Positions 52,001 to 63,910 of a DNA stretch of 64,000 nt are shown here, in pieces. The notes beneath the pieces are model-generated. The model worked only from the letters and a program-made list of their open reading frames with translations. It did no database searches and was not told the DNA's origin. The stretch is from assembly GCA_023333565.1 (NCBI GenBank), contig JAJKFH010001315.1, forward strand, positions 2,332,501 through 2,396,500, written 5' to 3'. The stretch is from Puffinus mauretanicus (lineage: Eukaryota > Chordata > Aves > Procellariiformes > Procellariidae). The position numbers were made by a program, and so were the translations under genes. How positions within the stretch are numbered: position 1 is the stretch's first letter; every line of letters begins with the position of its first letter.

Positions 52001-53475
52001 CATATATACTCCCAAACAAAGGTGGGTAGGGGCGCACACTGGCAAAAAGGAAATATACTTTTCAGTGGTCACGGTGAGTGGTAATACTCAGAAATAAATA
52101 TTATCTCACTTCTATCAGTGTTCAGTAATGAAGATCTAAGACAAGGGCTACTGAATGCAATGTAAGATACTATTACTGATCACAGAAGAACACAAAATCT
52201 TTTTGCCATTCTGAGGGAAATGTAGTAGTACAAGTTACCCCATTTCTTCACTTCTTTTCTCTCTCTCTTTCCTCCCCCAGCCCCAGTAGAAAGCCAGCCA
52301 TTTTTCAGTGAAAATGTTGAGGAAATCAATAGGTTTTCCCCCCACAAATTTCAGTATTGACACTGTATGACAAAACTGTTCCAGACAGGTTGAGTGTTAA
52401 TCCTTAAATCCCCATGCATGTTGTAGGACCACCAGGTTCAGTGTGATGATTTCTGTCATTAATGTTATACGTAAGCTTAAATCAGAGCAACTGACTTGTA
52501 GCATCTTCCCCATATGGCCTGGCCTGGCTTATCTATTACAGTGGGAATAGGCATTAATATCTCTGTCAGCTAGCTGTCAGACAAGAGCCCTACTTTCACT
52601 GTGATAGATATGTCACCTCACTATCCAGTAGGATTTGAGGGTACTCAGCAATTCTAAAACTCTAGGCCAATGAATGTTTAATATGCTACTAAATCCACGG
52701 ATACCTACTTACACCTTTTTCAGCAATACAGCAGGGCAAATTTTATTCTCGATTACTGTATTACAGCAAATTTCATAGTCACCCTGTGTGTCATTTTGGC
52801 AAAATGATAGTAGTAGTGTATGGATGTTTAAACTTTATTTTTGTAACCTTGATTTATTTACGCAAGTGAGGTATCTTTCGTGAATTTTAATCTAAAAACT
52901 GGGTTTACAAAATATCAATGCATCTGCAGTCACCAGTAAGGCCTCTTAGCTAAAGCAAGGCTACAAAGAGAGCTAATGTCGAATATTTGTAAGCTCTGTT
53001 GAGTTTGTGTCTCATCTGAAGCATTGTTGCATAAAATGCATTTCATGTTTGGAAAAAAAAAATATGACTACAGTCTTTAGTTATTTTTAATGCAGACTAG
53101 GTGGACCATAGGGAATATTGTGATAAGAATGCTTCCCAGCGTATGTGGTGAAATACACTGCTATCAGTCTTTATTCATTTATTTATCATGCTGCAATTCT
53201 CTAAAAAAGACAAGACATAATCTATAGTGAAATCATTGCTTGCATGTAGAACTAATCACAGGTGAAATTTAAATAATTTATATGTAAAATTAATTTGCCT
53301 AATGGTATAGGAGTTCAGTTAGCTATATGGCAGCTTTACTGGTATTCTAAAGCACTTACTATTCTGAAAAAAAAAAAAAAGAACAAAGCAGAGCAGTGAA
53401 TACAGTCTGAGCTTTGCAAAAGGGCTTTTCCACATGCAGGATGTACTCTCAGTTTAGGAGCTTTAGTTTGGAATG

Positions 53476-53525
53476 CATAACTGTGTTACAGTAAGTTACA
53501 TAATTGTGTTACACATAATTGTGTT
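53476..53525. repeat. CATAAYTGTGTT repeated three times
   Basis: Copies begin at 53476, 53499 and 53514, with spacings of 23 and 15 bases. The second and third share CATAATTGTGTT exactly. This is a small local duplication. Confidence 0.75.
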
Positions 53526-53771
53526 TATCTTTTTTTAAGTACCCAGCCTGATAGAGCTATAAAAGACCATGAGTTGATCCATTAGGTAATTAGACCTGAT
53601 CCATATTGGTGCTATCAAAAGAAGTCTTTCAGCTCATTTTTAGGGAGACTTGGATGAGGATCTTAGGATCAGAATCTGAGCTATGTATGCAGCAGCCTCC
53701 ATGTTGTGTATTTAGTGAAAGGTCTGGCACACTTCTGGACACTTCAAAAATAGTACTTGCTGCATATAACC

Positions 53772-53830
53772 TGTGAGAGTGTACGAGTGTGTGCATGTGC
53801 GTGTTTGGGTGGTGAGTGCATGTGTGTGGC
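53772..53830. repeat. Degenerate GT-rich repeat
   Basis: About 60 bases of GTGTGCATGTGCGTGTTT-like sequence in which GT units are interrupted by A, C and GG: an old, decayed GT microsatellite. The minus-strand frame at 53629-53913 crosses it and owes its HTHT-like residues to the repeat. Confidence 0.75.
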
Positions 53831-54420
53831 TGAATAAAGTAGAACAAAAGCAACTGGTACCAAACTACAATTCCTAGGAGGCAGGGGAGGAACTGGAGGA
53901 GACCCATTCCCAAACTTGTGTTACTCCTCCCTTTTCAGTGTGACACTTGACAGCACTGCCTGCTGGGATTTCAGACTGGAAATCTTGGTGTCAGTGATGG
54001 GCTCTGCGAAATGTGCAGGCTTTGACCTAATTTCGTAATGAAAGAAACAGTAGGCTGCACTAGTGGGATCATGATAAGGTCAGTGACTAAAATACTATTA
54101 TAAACAGTATTGATACCCTAATGCTATTCAAAATAACCTCCCACTGGAGGTTAACTGATTAACTGAAATCGCATAGGTCTTTGTTAAAATTTTCCAACCT
54201 GGTGTTAACAGTTTACTGAAACCCAGAGAAAACAACCTTGGAGGTCCAACATACTAGGAGATGGATTTATTTTAAAATACTGTCTTATGAACAAAAGCTT
54301 TCATTCTGTAATGGATTATATGTATCTAATAAACTGCTGCTTTTCTATCTGGTAAGTATAGCTGCCCTTCCTGGGACATGGTTACTTTTACTGAAGAATC
54401 CACGTGAGTGGTGCTGTTTT

Positions 54421-54479
54421 TCTCCCAAGACTGGAACATTCTCCCAAGAATCAAACCATTCTCCCAAGAATCAAATAGT
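54421..54479. repeat. 20-bp minisatellite, three tandem copies
   Basis: Three head-to-tail units begin with TCTCCCAAGA: 54421-54439 (19 bases, diverged second half), 54440-54459 and 54460-54479. The last two share TCTCCCAAGAATCAAA exactly and differ only in the final four bases. It lies inside an 82-codon plus-strand frame with no other support. Confidence 0.9.
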
Positions 54480-57379
54480 AAGTTAGGGAAATGGGCTAAC
54501 GATGATTGAATTGAAAGAAGAATTCTAGACCTTTGGGTGTAGAAAATGAGCCTTTATAGTAACAACAAAAAAAAAACTTGAAAAGGCATAGATTTGCATA
54601 ACTTTTTTCTTGTTAATGTTGTGAGATTGTCTTCCTGTAACACTTCTGTGAAATGCAGATAGGTAAGAGATGACAAAAAGTCTCTTCTCTCTGTGTTAGA
54701 GCTCCAGTGTTTAGCCATTCATATTACTGGGACAGGATGGGAAAAGCTCCCTAACTCAGATGATTATTTTTTTTTTTAGCTCAGTGAGGCTGAGAAGATT
54801 TTTCACTGGAAATACAAAACCTGTACATCAGCAGGCTGTTGACTTGCATGGGGCTGAGAAACAATGCTTCTCTATGCAAAGAACAAAAATGGAAGGTGCC
54901 ATGGGGCAATGGTACAATTACCACCGAGATGACCCTTTCATATTACACTAATATTCTTAAAAGATAGATTGCTCTGCTTGGCTTGCTCCAAAACCAGGGA
55001 CTGACAAGCCTTCAGACTGCTCCATCAACACACAGATATGCCCCAGGCAAAGTGAATGAAGGAAACAACCTACCTTGTATATGCTCATATTTCTATGATT
55101 TAGTGAGAATCAACTGTATACCATCTCTTGGACTCTTGAAAGATAAGGAGACATCAGAAACCCAGCCATAATTACATGATAAATTGAATGTGGACAATAA
55201 GAGGAAAAGGAAATAATCCTAGTCAAAAGGACACTCTGCTTTTCTACAGGAAGATGGCGATGAAGAACAAAAAGGTAATATAAACAGTAACATCCAGAAG
55301 CTAGGCATGTGATGTTCAGTAACAACATCCCCTTTAGGACAATGAAACAGAGAAGAAAGAAAGTGTAAAAAATCATGTAAGAGTGGAGCATGGAACATGG
55401 AGAGACAGGGAGGCTAGTGCAGGGAGAGGTTATGTCTATTTACTCTCTAGTGATCTTGTAAACTCTAAACATGATAACATGGGAATGAGTTACCTGGTTC
55501 CTTCCATCCTGATTTTTTTCTGTTTTCTGAACAGAATTTAGGATAGCAGAAGTTTTACAGAGACATGAATGCAAGACTCACCCTGTTTCCAACTTCCCCT
55601 GAGTGCCCAACCCAACCTGTGTTTCACACTTCCAATCTGCAGGCTCTTTTTGACCCCACAGACCTCTTCTTGTGCAGCACTAGCTGGTAATGCTTGGGTA
55701 TAGCTTCCGCCTCCCCAGGGCACCAAGAGTTGGAAGCCCTCGCTGCACTTGTAAGATCTAGCCAGGATCCTGCTCATGGTTCAACGAAGCCACAGCAGCA
55801 GAATCTAAATGAACCAGCTAGCTCTGAAATGAGACTAGGATTAAAGATGCAGCAATGCTACCTATAATACCAGTAAAATCAACTAGTAACAATAGAAAAG
55901 ACGTAACTGTTTAACAATAAGGACTCACACAAAAGTGGAGTACAAATGATCCTGGCAAACTGTGATTAGTGTGATAAAGTCCTCTTCTAAATGTCATTCT
56001 AGTCAAGAGATACAGAACTCTGACTTTTGGATAAAGTCCTGTAAGAACCTGAACTACTAGTGTTCAAAGCATGAAATAAGGCAAATTATAGCAAGGCTGC
56101 AAATTCTAACACAACTACAGGCGTGGATGTTCCTGAAGCATAATTTGCCCTGTAATTCTACAATATTTGAGTAACTTCAAACACATTTTCCTATATATCT
56201 CTAACGTTCATTTAAGTTTATTTAAGCTGACATCAGAGATCAAACCCAGAGATGCTATTCTGTATAGGGGTACATTTACTCTTCCTGCTGCCTGTAACCA
56301 ACATCTACCTGGTGTGAGTTCCTCCCCCACTTATTCTCTCCAGAGAAGGAAAATCAGGCAATTTGACTCAGGCTTCTTTATGATACAAAAGATAGAAAAA
56401 AGATTTTTTTTAAAAAGTGTATGATCCACTCTATGCATATGTTAGAGGATACCAAAAGAGGTCCCTGCACTTCTGCAGAATTAACAGCACTGGCATAACT
56501 CGCTATTAGATCCTAACTCCTCTCATATACCCTGAAGTCATACCACCATCACTGCTAGCTTTTCTCCTCTCAGCAGAGAAGAAAGGGAGCCAGGAAAGAG
56601 GCAGATGCCTGAGCTCCTTTGCTGTATATCAGCTTAAAAATGTGCCATCTTGTCCACACAACCAGGGACCACATCCCTTTCCTGCTCACCCTTGTCAAAG
56701 TGTAATCCCTTTGGCCTCTTCCTTAGGATCCTCATAAGTCCAATGGCAAGGACTTGTTAGCTGGGGAAGTGAGGCTGTGGTCTGAGACGAGCTATGGGTA
56801 GGAAGCTCTGACAACAGTGAGGCGCTCTCTGTAAGCTAGAATGTCCTCTCCAAAAAATTACTTTAGTTTGGCCCAGACTATCTCGAGGAGATGGCCACAT
56901 GGAACAAAACAAGGCCATTAGAGTAACCTGTCACCACCCCCTCAAAGTCTTCCCATGCCAACCCTGGAAATGAAGAGAGCAGTAAAGCTAAGAAAGGCAA
57001 CAAAAAAAAATGTTCTCTCTTCTTTTTTTGGTGATGGATTATATTAGGGAAGGTGAAAAAAAGGTGGTATTAATTATGGTGAAAACAACAATATCCTATA
57101 CTGAAGTACAGTACTGAAATACATGCATGAAGCAGTGAGGAAAAACATTCAGTTTATACCATATATATTCTAAAATATTTCCTGCATTGACATGAGGTGC
57201 TTCTTTTTTCATCAAAAGTTATGTAAAGTCATGTAACCTGTTGCACATGACTTTCTTCTGCCCTTGGGCTAACTCACACGCTTTCTCTTTGAACAGCATT
57301 CAAATTTCATTCTCTAGAATGCACATAATGTGCAAACAAGCTGGGACAGAGGCTGTTCTGGTTTTGGCTTATTATAGGG

Positions 57380-57430
57380 GTGTGTGTGTGTAAATATATA
57401 CATTTTATATTACACACACAAACACGTAAA
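57380..57430. repeat. Inverted GT/AC microsatellite pair
   Basis: A GTGTGTGTGTAAATATA arm is followed, after a short AT-rich loop, by TATATTACACACACAAACAC. The two arms are nearly complementary, so the pair forms a long imperfect hairpin (about 17 pairs), not a simple microsatellite. Confidence 0.8.
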
Positions 57431-58019
57431 ATGGTGCAAACACCAACGTTAAAAGGCACAATAAGAAAATTTTTAATGGGGAAGGGAGAGAATCCAAGAA
57501 GTATGTTGTTAATGCAGGCTTCATTCAACAGGTCATTGCAAACAACCTAGCATTCAAATGAAGGACGGTGATTTGATATATACTCCTGTTTTCCTGGCAA
57601 AATGTCAATTTGTGACACAGCACCATAAAATGAGGAACCAAATGAAATATAATGTTGAGATTTTTGTTGTTGTTAAAAGAATAGTAACAACAGCTTTAAA
57701 AGAAGGGAGGTTGTTTTTTCCACTGTGAATGACAGAATCCATTTTGGGAATAATTCTGATATCAATAATTTCACTAAGAAAACTCTGAAGCAGCATCAGC
57801 TTCTGCAGACTAAAGGTAAAATAGGTGCAAAAGGAGATATTACAAACACATCTAGTGTTAATACCTTCATTTAAATAACATAATGTGTAATAGACACAGG
57901 CTCTATATATAGACCTTCATATCAGGTAACTAGAACAACGCAGATATGATAATGATATATCAGATGACAAAAGTATAATTTTTATATAAATATGTATGTG
58001 TGAATGTGTATAAAACTAA

Positions 58020-58075
58020 ATATATATATATACATAGCCTACAGGCAGGCACACACAGACACACACACACAAACA
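58020..58075. repeat. TA and CA microsatellites
   Basis: A TATATATATATATA run (58020-58033), a short unique spacer, then an interrupted CA run (58051-58075). Confidence 0.85.
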
Positions 58076-59030
58076 CCCCTTGTGTATGCACCTGTCAGGT
58101 AGCACACACTCATTAGCCATAATTAAGCAGAAATGTTCTGTAGACATTTCCTATGAGACATTTCACTAACTGCAAGCATATTCATTTTTAAATGTCCATA
58201 CAGTATTTTACACTAGCCGTGAGGACTCTACTAAAACTGTAGATTTTTTGTCACGTTACCTCCATGACAAATGTCTTTGCTCCTTGAAGAGCTGCCAAAG
58301 TATTAAACCAGCCTAAAGGAAGTTGCTCAGATGTGATCTTTAGACAGGAACATACAGAGTTCCTATAGTATGTTTCTTTAAAAAGAAAGAAACCATTTTA
58401 GATTCTACACTTTGAGAAATCCCAACACCTTTAGGACATTGCAGAATAATAAAAATAAATAAATATCAGAAAAGATTTTGTGTTTGGATGCTTGTCTTCA
58501 CAGGGATTTGGTTTACTTTCACTCTATGTTTCCTGGTTGGTAAGTAGGAGAAAAACACCAGCAGTCCAGAAGCAGCAGCAGCTGCAGCAACAAAAAGGTC
58601 ATGAAAAGTAAGTGCTATGCAAATAAAGGAAATAAAACAAACAGATCATTTAAAGCATAAAAGAAATAGAAGAAACGACCATAAATCAACATGCTTGGGA
58701 AAGAAAATTAAAATAAAGGGCAGTTTGAAACAAAATGTCATCAAAACAAAAAAATGGCAAAACCATAAAGAACTAATAAAATAAACAGTAATTGGTAAAT
58801 AAAAATAAAATGGAACTAACAGGAGCAACAGGTGGTTGCTTTCGTTACACAAAAGACTGAGTGGAAGCAGAAGCTTTTGGATTTCCCCAGAAGATGGGAA
58901 TGCTGTTGGACCACTGGCCCTGGCTTGTGAAACCGTAACAAGAAGCAATCAACCCATGTCAAAGTTTTAATCCAAACATGTTTGAATTTTCTGACAGTCT
59001 GGATGCAAAGTTGATGCCTGTTTCCTCCAT

Positions 59031-60059
59031 TTGTCTAGTAGGCTACAAAATTAAAGAGAAACAAATCAATCCCTCCCCACCCCTTCCCCCAAAGCCAGAA
59101 GTGTTGATTTAAACACCTCGGAACCTGACAACCAACTACATCTTTGCATGTGTCTTTTGTGAAAAATCGGATTTCAAGTCTGGACACAAGCTGGTGCTCG
59201 GGGCTGCTGGAGTTGCCCTGCTTGTGCCGTGGACCGAGCTCAGGGAGGTGGCTCGAGGCCTGCAGGGGACAGGATGGGATGCAGGGTTCTATGAGACAGC
59301 CCCCAAGATTATAACGTAAGCACATGAAGTGTGCAGGGAGAGAAGAAAATAATCAGCTAACAAATGACTGAACAGGTATCATTTCACTTCTAACTAGACA
59401 CCAACTCCTAAAGGAGGAACTCTCCAAATTAATGTGGTATATCTGTTTTATTAGCTACAGCAAGGGAATGATAAAGGAACAGTTGTGGCCAAAATTTGTG
59501 AAATAAGCTTAAATTAATAATAGGCCAAAGAAAGGGCCTTAGTTGGGCGATGCACGGATGGATGAGAGGGGCTGCTGGAATGATGTATTGCTCTGTAACG
59601 GCTTTAATCAAACAGTAACCCTCACAAAAACGGTAGAGTCGAGTTTGATGTACTGTCAACACCAATGTGAGTAGCTGCACGCTGCCTGCCTGAAGTTCCC
59701 CTGACGCCTCCTTCCAACGGGCCAGCTGTCGCGGCCCCTTCCACGCGCGGTGGGCTGCAGGGCTGCCTTTTGTGGCTGGGTGAGGGACAGCAAGCTGTGC
59801 CTGCAGCTCTGGTGGGCTGCATCCTGCACTGCCATTTGTTACCAGCCTCAAATGGCTGTGCAACACCTGCATTCTGGGCTCAGCAGGCAAAACCACCATA
59901 TCACACTAGCGTAAAAGAATCGAGCTAAAGAGACTCAGGACTACAGTTGCAGTAAGTTGTAGATCTGGAGCCATTTCCTAACGACAGAAATAGATGAATA
60001 AAGTAGCTGAACAGTACATGTTCATCAAGCCTACTAGAAACCTAACACCCTGCTTCAGC
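59031..60059. other. GC-elevated non-coding patch
   Basis: Two locally GC-rich stretches (about 59190-59290 and 59640-59880) stand out from the AT-rich background. The second carries a CpG cluster at 59728-59750 (TCGCGGCC, CACGCGCGG). The longest frame of the window, 156 codons on the minus strand (59429-59899), overlaps it. Part of its length is explained by the lack of AT-rich stop codons, and no domain, signal peptide or family is recognised. Minus-strand AATAAA near its end could be a polyadenylation signal or part of an old LTR. None of these readings is secure. Confidence 0.45.
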
Positions 60060-61140
60060 AGTTTATTTTGCCTTTTTTTTCTTTTAATATATTTGTTCTT
60101 AAATGGCCCCTAAACCCACACTGTGCAGTAATTTATACAAATATTCACAGGCAACTCTGCACTCAGTATATATAATTTTATTGTTTTGACTTAAAAGTCA
60201 CAAGACTGAAATAAAAATGCACGGGTGGCACTTTGCCATACTGCCCCTAGAGAACAAGAGGCTGTCAGCCTGCGCTCTGTGCCAACAGGTTGCTGTGTAC
60301 TAGACTAAACTGAACAGCAATAAGTCTACACAGCAGAGCTTTGCTGAAAGATGTGATCACACCTCCTAATGTGACTCCATGGCTCTGTTACTTACAGCTA
60401 AATTACATTATTATGACTTCATTGTTGAATCCCAATTCTCCTAATTATAGCCTAGAGATCTATTATTTGATTTTGTAACACCAAGTGCTTCTTTTCTAAA
60501 TCATGTAATCTCTTGTAGCTTATTAATGTCAGGTTTGTGCACACGCAGGGACTTGGTTGTTTGCCAGGCAGAATCAAATTTTCAAATTTTCACTGTGTTA
60601 TGTTGCAGGGGTTTGCTTGTTACAATCTAATTATATTGGCACTGAAAGCAAATTTATATTATAAAGCACTTTAACTCTTTCATGGAAACATATTTGCATA
60701 TGTAAGTGTCTCGCCATTGGTCTATTAGCTTTTTCATTGGGAAATTTTTATGGGATTGTGTGGAAAAGAATAATAATTCTGAAACCATTAACTATTTATT
60801 TTCCTTTGAAAATGTGAACGTTTTCATTTAAAGTGATGCTCATTGTAATAAATCCATGAGTTAAATGCAAGTAGGTGCCACGCATGAAACTGCATTTAAG
60901 CTTCATAATGACAAAACTGGAAAAATGGAAATGTATTGTTTTATTAAATGACATGAATTTTAAAATGCCATTTTAAACTGAGAATCTGTTTCCCCGGTAT
61001 AAAAACGTGTCTGGCAGGTGGTTTAGGTTTTATTTACATAATTCCTAATGATGCTAAGTATATTTGGTTACAAGTAGAGTATTTTATAGTATGAGCAAGC
61101 TTTAAAGCTTTAAAGTCCCAATAATATGCATGTCATTAGC
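60060..61140. promoter_or_regulatory. Candidate conserved enhancer block rich in homeodomain and POU sites
   Basis: About 1.1 kb with little low-complexity sequence and no recognised transposon. It holds TAATTA cores at 60442-60447 and 60628-60633, ATTAAT at 60522-60527, an exact POU octamer ATTTGCAT at 60692-60699, an inverted CCAAT box CCATTGG at 60714-60720, and the palindrome AAGCTTTAAAGCTT at 61097-61110. Multiple cores of developmental transcription factors spread over a long, complex AT-rich segment are the usual appearance of ultraconserved vertebrate enhancers. Just downstream lies the candidate promoter/exon at 61.3-61.9 kb, so it might act on that or on a distant gene. No alignment was possible. 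Confidence 0.4.
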
Positions 61141-61254
61141 TTGTGCTGAATTCAATGGAAGTTGAAGGGACTCATGATCTTGCAGACTCAGAGAGTGAGC
61201 AAGAGTGAAATAAGAGACTGCAACTGTCAATGACTACGTTCCCTTGTTGTATGA

Positions 61255-61400
61255 GGGTCGGGGCCGTGAGCGGTTTTAAAGCTCTCTTAAACTACCTGGT
61301 TGTGTAATGCATTCTCAGGGCTGCAAGGGTTGTGCCCTGGTCTGCCGTTCCTGTAACGTAAATAAAAGGCTGCTGTTTCACCTTCTTCCTCACCTGGTGT
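61255..61400 (+). promoter_or_regulatory. Possible promoter region
   Basis: After the AT-rich enhancer-like block, GC rises and CpGs appear (TCGGGGCCGTGAGCGG at 61258-61273; TGCCGTTCCTGTAACG at 61343-61358). A TATA-like AATAAAAGGC lies at 61361-61370, which would put a start site near 61390-61400. An open frame begins at 61497. The evidence is compositional and weak; the AATAAA could equally be a polyadenylation signal. Confidence 0.25.
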
Positions 61401-61754
61401 AGCTGTGAGTGGCTCCTGAAAGGAGTGGGTCTGTACCATCCCGCTCGCCTGGTTGCTCCCAGCCAACAGGCTTCTACTTCTCTTGCATGAGGTTGAATGA
61501 CTGTGTGGCTGCAGCAGAAGTCATACAACCGGCAGTTTGGTGATTTTTTTTTTTTCATTTGCTCCTGCCCTCCCTCCACCAATTTCAGTCAGATCACTGA
61601 TTTGGACTCATTTGCTGTGCAGTCAGGAGGCTGTGCAGCTCAGTCTAATGCAAGAGAAAGGGCGAAGCCTGCAGCTGGCGCAGATGGAGAGAGAGGGGAG
61701 AGCAGGGCTGCTGCTCTCAGCAAGAGCTTACAGTTACACCGGATTAGGTATAAT

Positions 61755-61928
61755 ATGAAACCGTACCCCAAACTGTACTCTAACTGCCTGCCTCCTCCAG
61801 CAACTATGACAGATAAAAAGCAGCTAGCCTATAATGTGCAGCCTCCCTTCCCTGCTTCTGATACTCGGCATTTTGTTGGTTCTGCAGTACAGTTAGATTT
61901 CCACCATACAGAACAAAATGTTCCATAG
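61755..61928 (+). CDS. Candidate short coding exon, 57 codons, unidentified
   Basis: From ATG 61755 (A at -3) to TAG 61928 the frame encodes 57 residues beginning MKPYPKLYSNCLPPPATM. Codon choice is mixed and protein-like: frequent Pro, Gln, Asp, His and Tyr codons, no low-complexity run, and third positions varied. The same frame is open upstream to an ATG at 61497 (143 codons in all), but the upstream part crosses a T12 run and looks less coding. A possible splice donor ATTAG/GTATAAT lies at 61746-61749, just before this ATG, which would instead make the upstream segment a 5' untranslated exon. No domain or family was recognised. It could be an alternative first exon, a micropeptide frame, a relic exon or chance. 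Confidence 0.2.
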   Translation: MKPYPKLYSNCLPPPATMTDKKQLAYNVQPPFPASDTRHFVGSAVQLDFHHTEQNVP

Positions 61929-63910
61929 GGGATAATTCTGCCTAGTATGTGATATCTCTCTCTCTGCCATCAGAGAAGCAAAAGAAAGGACCAGTATTCA
62001 GAGACAAGCCTAGGACTAAGCAATTTGGGGAAGATTTTGTCATCCAGTATATATTTATAACAGGCTTAGCAGAATGGGGCACCACCTTTGTGGCTGTAGT
62101 GAGACAGATGTTTACATACTCATATGAATATGGGATCATGATGGAGAAAACATATGTAGAAAACAGTTGCCACTAGAAGTTAATGGATTGCAAGACTTAC
62201 TGCCAACAGAACAGAGTCTGCCTCTGTTGCCCTACCTAAAGTAGTCCATAGAATTCGACAGAACTCTTTCCATTGACTTCAGTGGACTCTTTCTGTATGC
62301 TTCAGGTAGCTAATGAGTATGGTAACTTACACAGTATTCTTTGATGAATCTCAGTAAATACTGACTATGATGTATGAAATAGGGATGATGTGTTTCTCTG
62401 AAATAGTTAATGAGTACTGTATTACTGCTTTATTTCTCCTTTACAGGGAGAAGCCTACCCTCCATTTTCTTCTTTCCAGATGCACATAGAGAGATACTGA
62501 CCCGATATACTGGAAACATTGCTACTAAGCTCATCCTCCTGTCATTTGAAGAAGATCCCTATCTTTAGTTCTGTGCTCCTTGTTAGATTTTCCATTTATT
62601 TCTGCAGTCTATGGTCACCATTTATTTATCCAGTCTATGGTCACCCGACCAAATAGCAGTTGACATCTGTTTATGCAGTTAGTGCTCCTTACGGAATCAA
62701 ATCCAATGTCAGTTCTACTCGGTGAATAATAAAGAGTAGCTTTCAATGCCTATTAAAAACACCCCATTGGTGGGCTTCCCTGCTGAAGAAATGTGTAAAC
62801 TCTACAGCCAGATTTAATGGGTTGGTTTATACGTGGATCACCTTACACTGCACGTGAGTACTTTTAATGTTTGCAAGGATTATCATCTCCATTCCAAGTA
62901 GGTGTCTGGAAAGAGAGGTGCAGGAACAACTACTTTTTCTATATAGTAAGGTGTTTTTTCTATATATTTTCATTCTGCAAAAACATCCAGGATCACTAGC
63001 AAAATTGGCACCAGTCAAGTGAATAATAAGAATAAAAAGAGATTTCCATGAGAGAGTAAGATACCAAGGCGAAAACTGTTATCAAGATACAGTGGAACAA
63101 ATGGGCATTATCTGTATTAAAAAGCAAATGTTAAATTTACTACAGTTGCAGGAATTTTAACCTCTTACTTTAACCTGAGCTGATCCCTGTAAAATCCAGG
63201 CCTCCTATTAAAGTTCATCTCAAGCTGCTAAAATGAGAAGAGAATTGCAATTAGAATTGCAATGCAAGTAGCATAGAGATCTTCTGAGTTTCCCACACAG
63301 TAAGTTTATGCACACACACAGACGCATATTACTAAGCAACATAAGCACTATGAAATTTGAAAGAGCAACTCTTGTGTCTCCTGTGGTGTAAGTATAACAG
63401 ATTTGACCAAAGAAAGCAATAGTCCATGATAAAGAAGCGATGAGAAGCAATTACACAGCAAATTACCCTTCTGTAAGGGTGTTTAGTAAGAAATACTGAT
63501 CTGTGGCCACTTATGTAATTTGCAGCAAATCATTGATCAAATGTATGGATACATGTGAGGGTCCCTCTTATTGTGCTATTAAAATAGCATATTCAATCAT
63601 TTTATTTAGCTGTCTAACAAGGAGATGAGTTTTTGACCCAAAAGAAGCTCCAGAGCTTAGATTTTCTTTCTAGTAGATTCACAGGATTATGATCAAATAA
63701 TGGATTGTGGTAGTTCTTGATTACACAGTTATGGAGCAATCACCTGCCATGTTTGCCTATCCACTTTATCACCCTAATCAAGTCACACTGTAATTGAGGA
63801 TTTTAAAACAAATTCAGTGAAACTGCTGGAGAAATTGCCATGAAAATTTTCATTCTGAACTTCGTATCAATCATACTAGCTGCTCACACACCAGTTTTCT
63901 TTTGCTACAA
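61929..63910. other. AT-rich non-coding sequence
   Basis: No gene or transposon is recognised apart from the 26-bp tandem duplication at 62592. Frames of 63-76 codons on both strands have no support. Confidence 0.55.
62592..62643. repeat. 26-bp tandem duplication
   Basis: Two adjacent units, 62592-62617 and 62618-62643, begin CCATTTATTT and end CAGTCTATGGTCA. They match at 24 of 26 positions, so the duplication is fairly recent. Confidence 0.92.

Larger units (their letters stand above)
43801..59030. other. Long AT-rich non-coding spacer
   Basis: No recognised exon or transposon. Small repeats lie at 53.8, 54.4, 57.4 and 58.0 kb. The longest frame is 136 codons on the minus strand at 46539-46949, with no recognised domain. 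Patches at about 45.7-46.35 kb (many TTATCT, TAATTT and CAGCTG-type motifs, few simple repeats) read like possible conserved elements, but this is weak. Confidence 0.55.
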
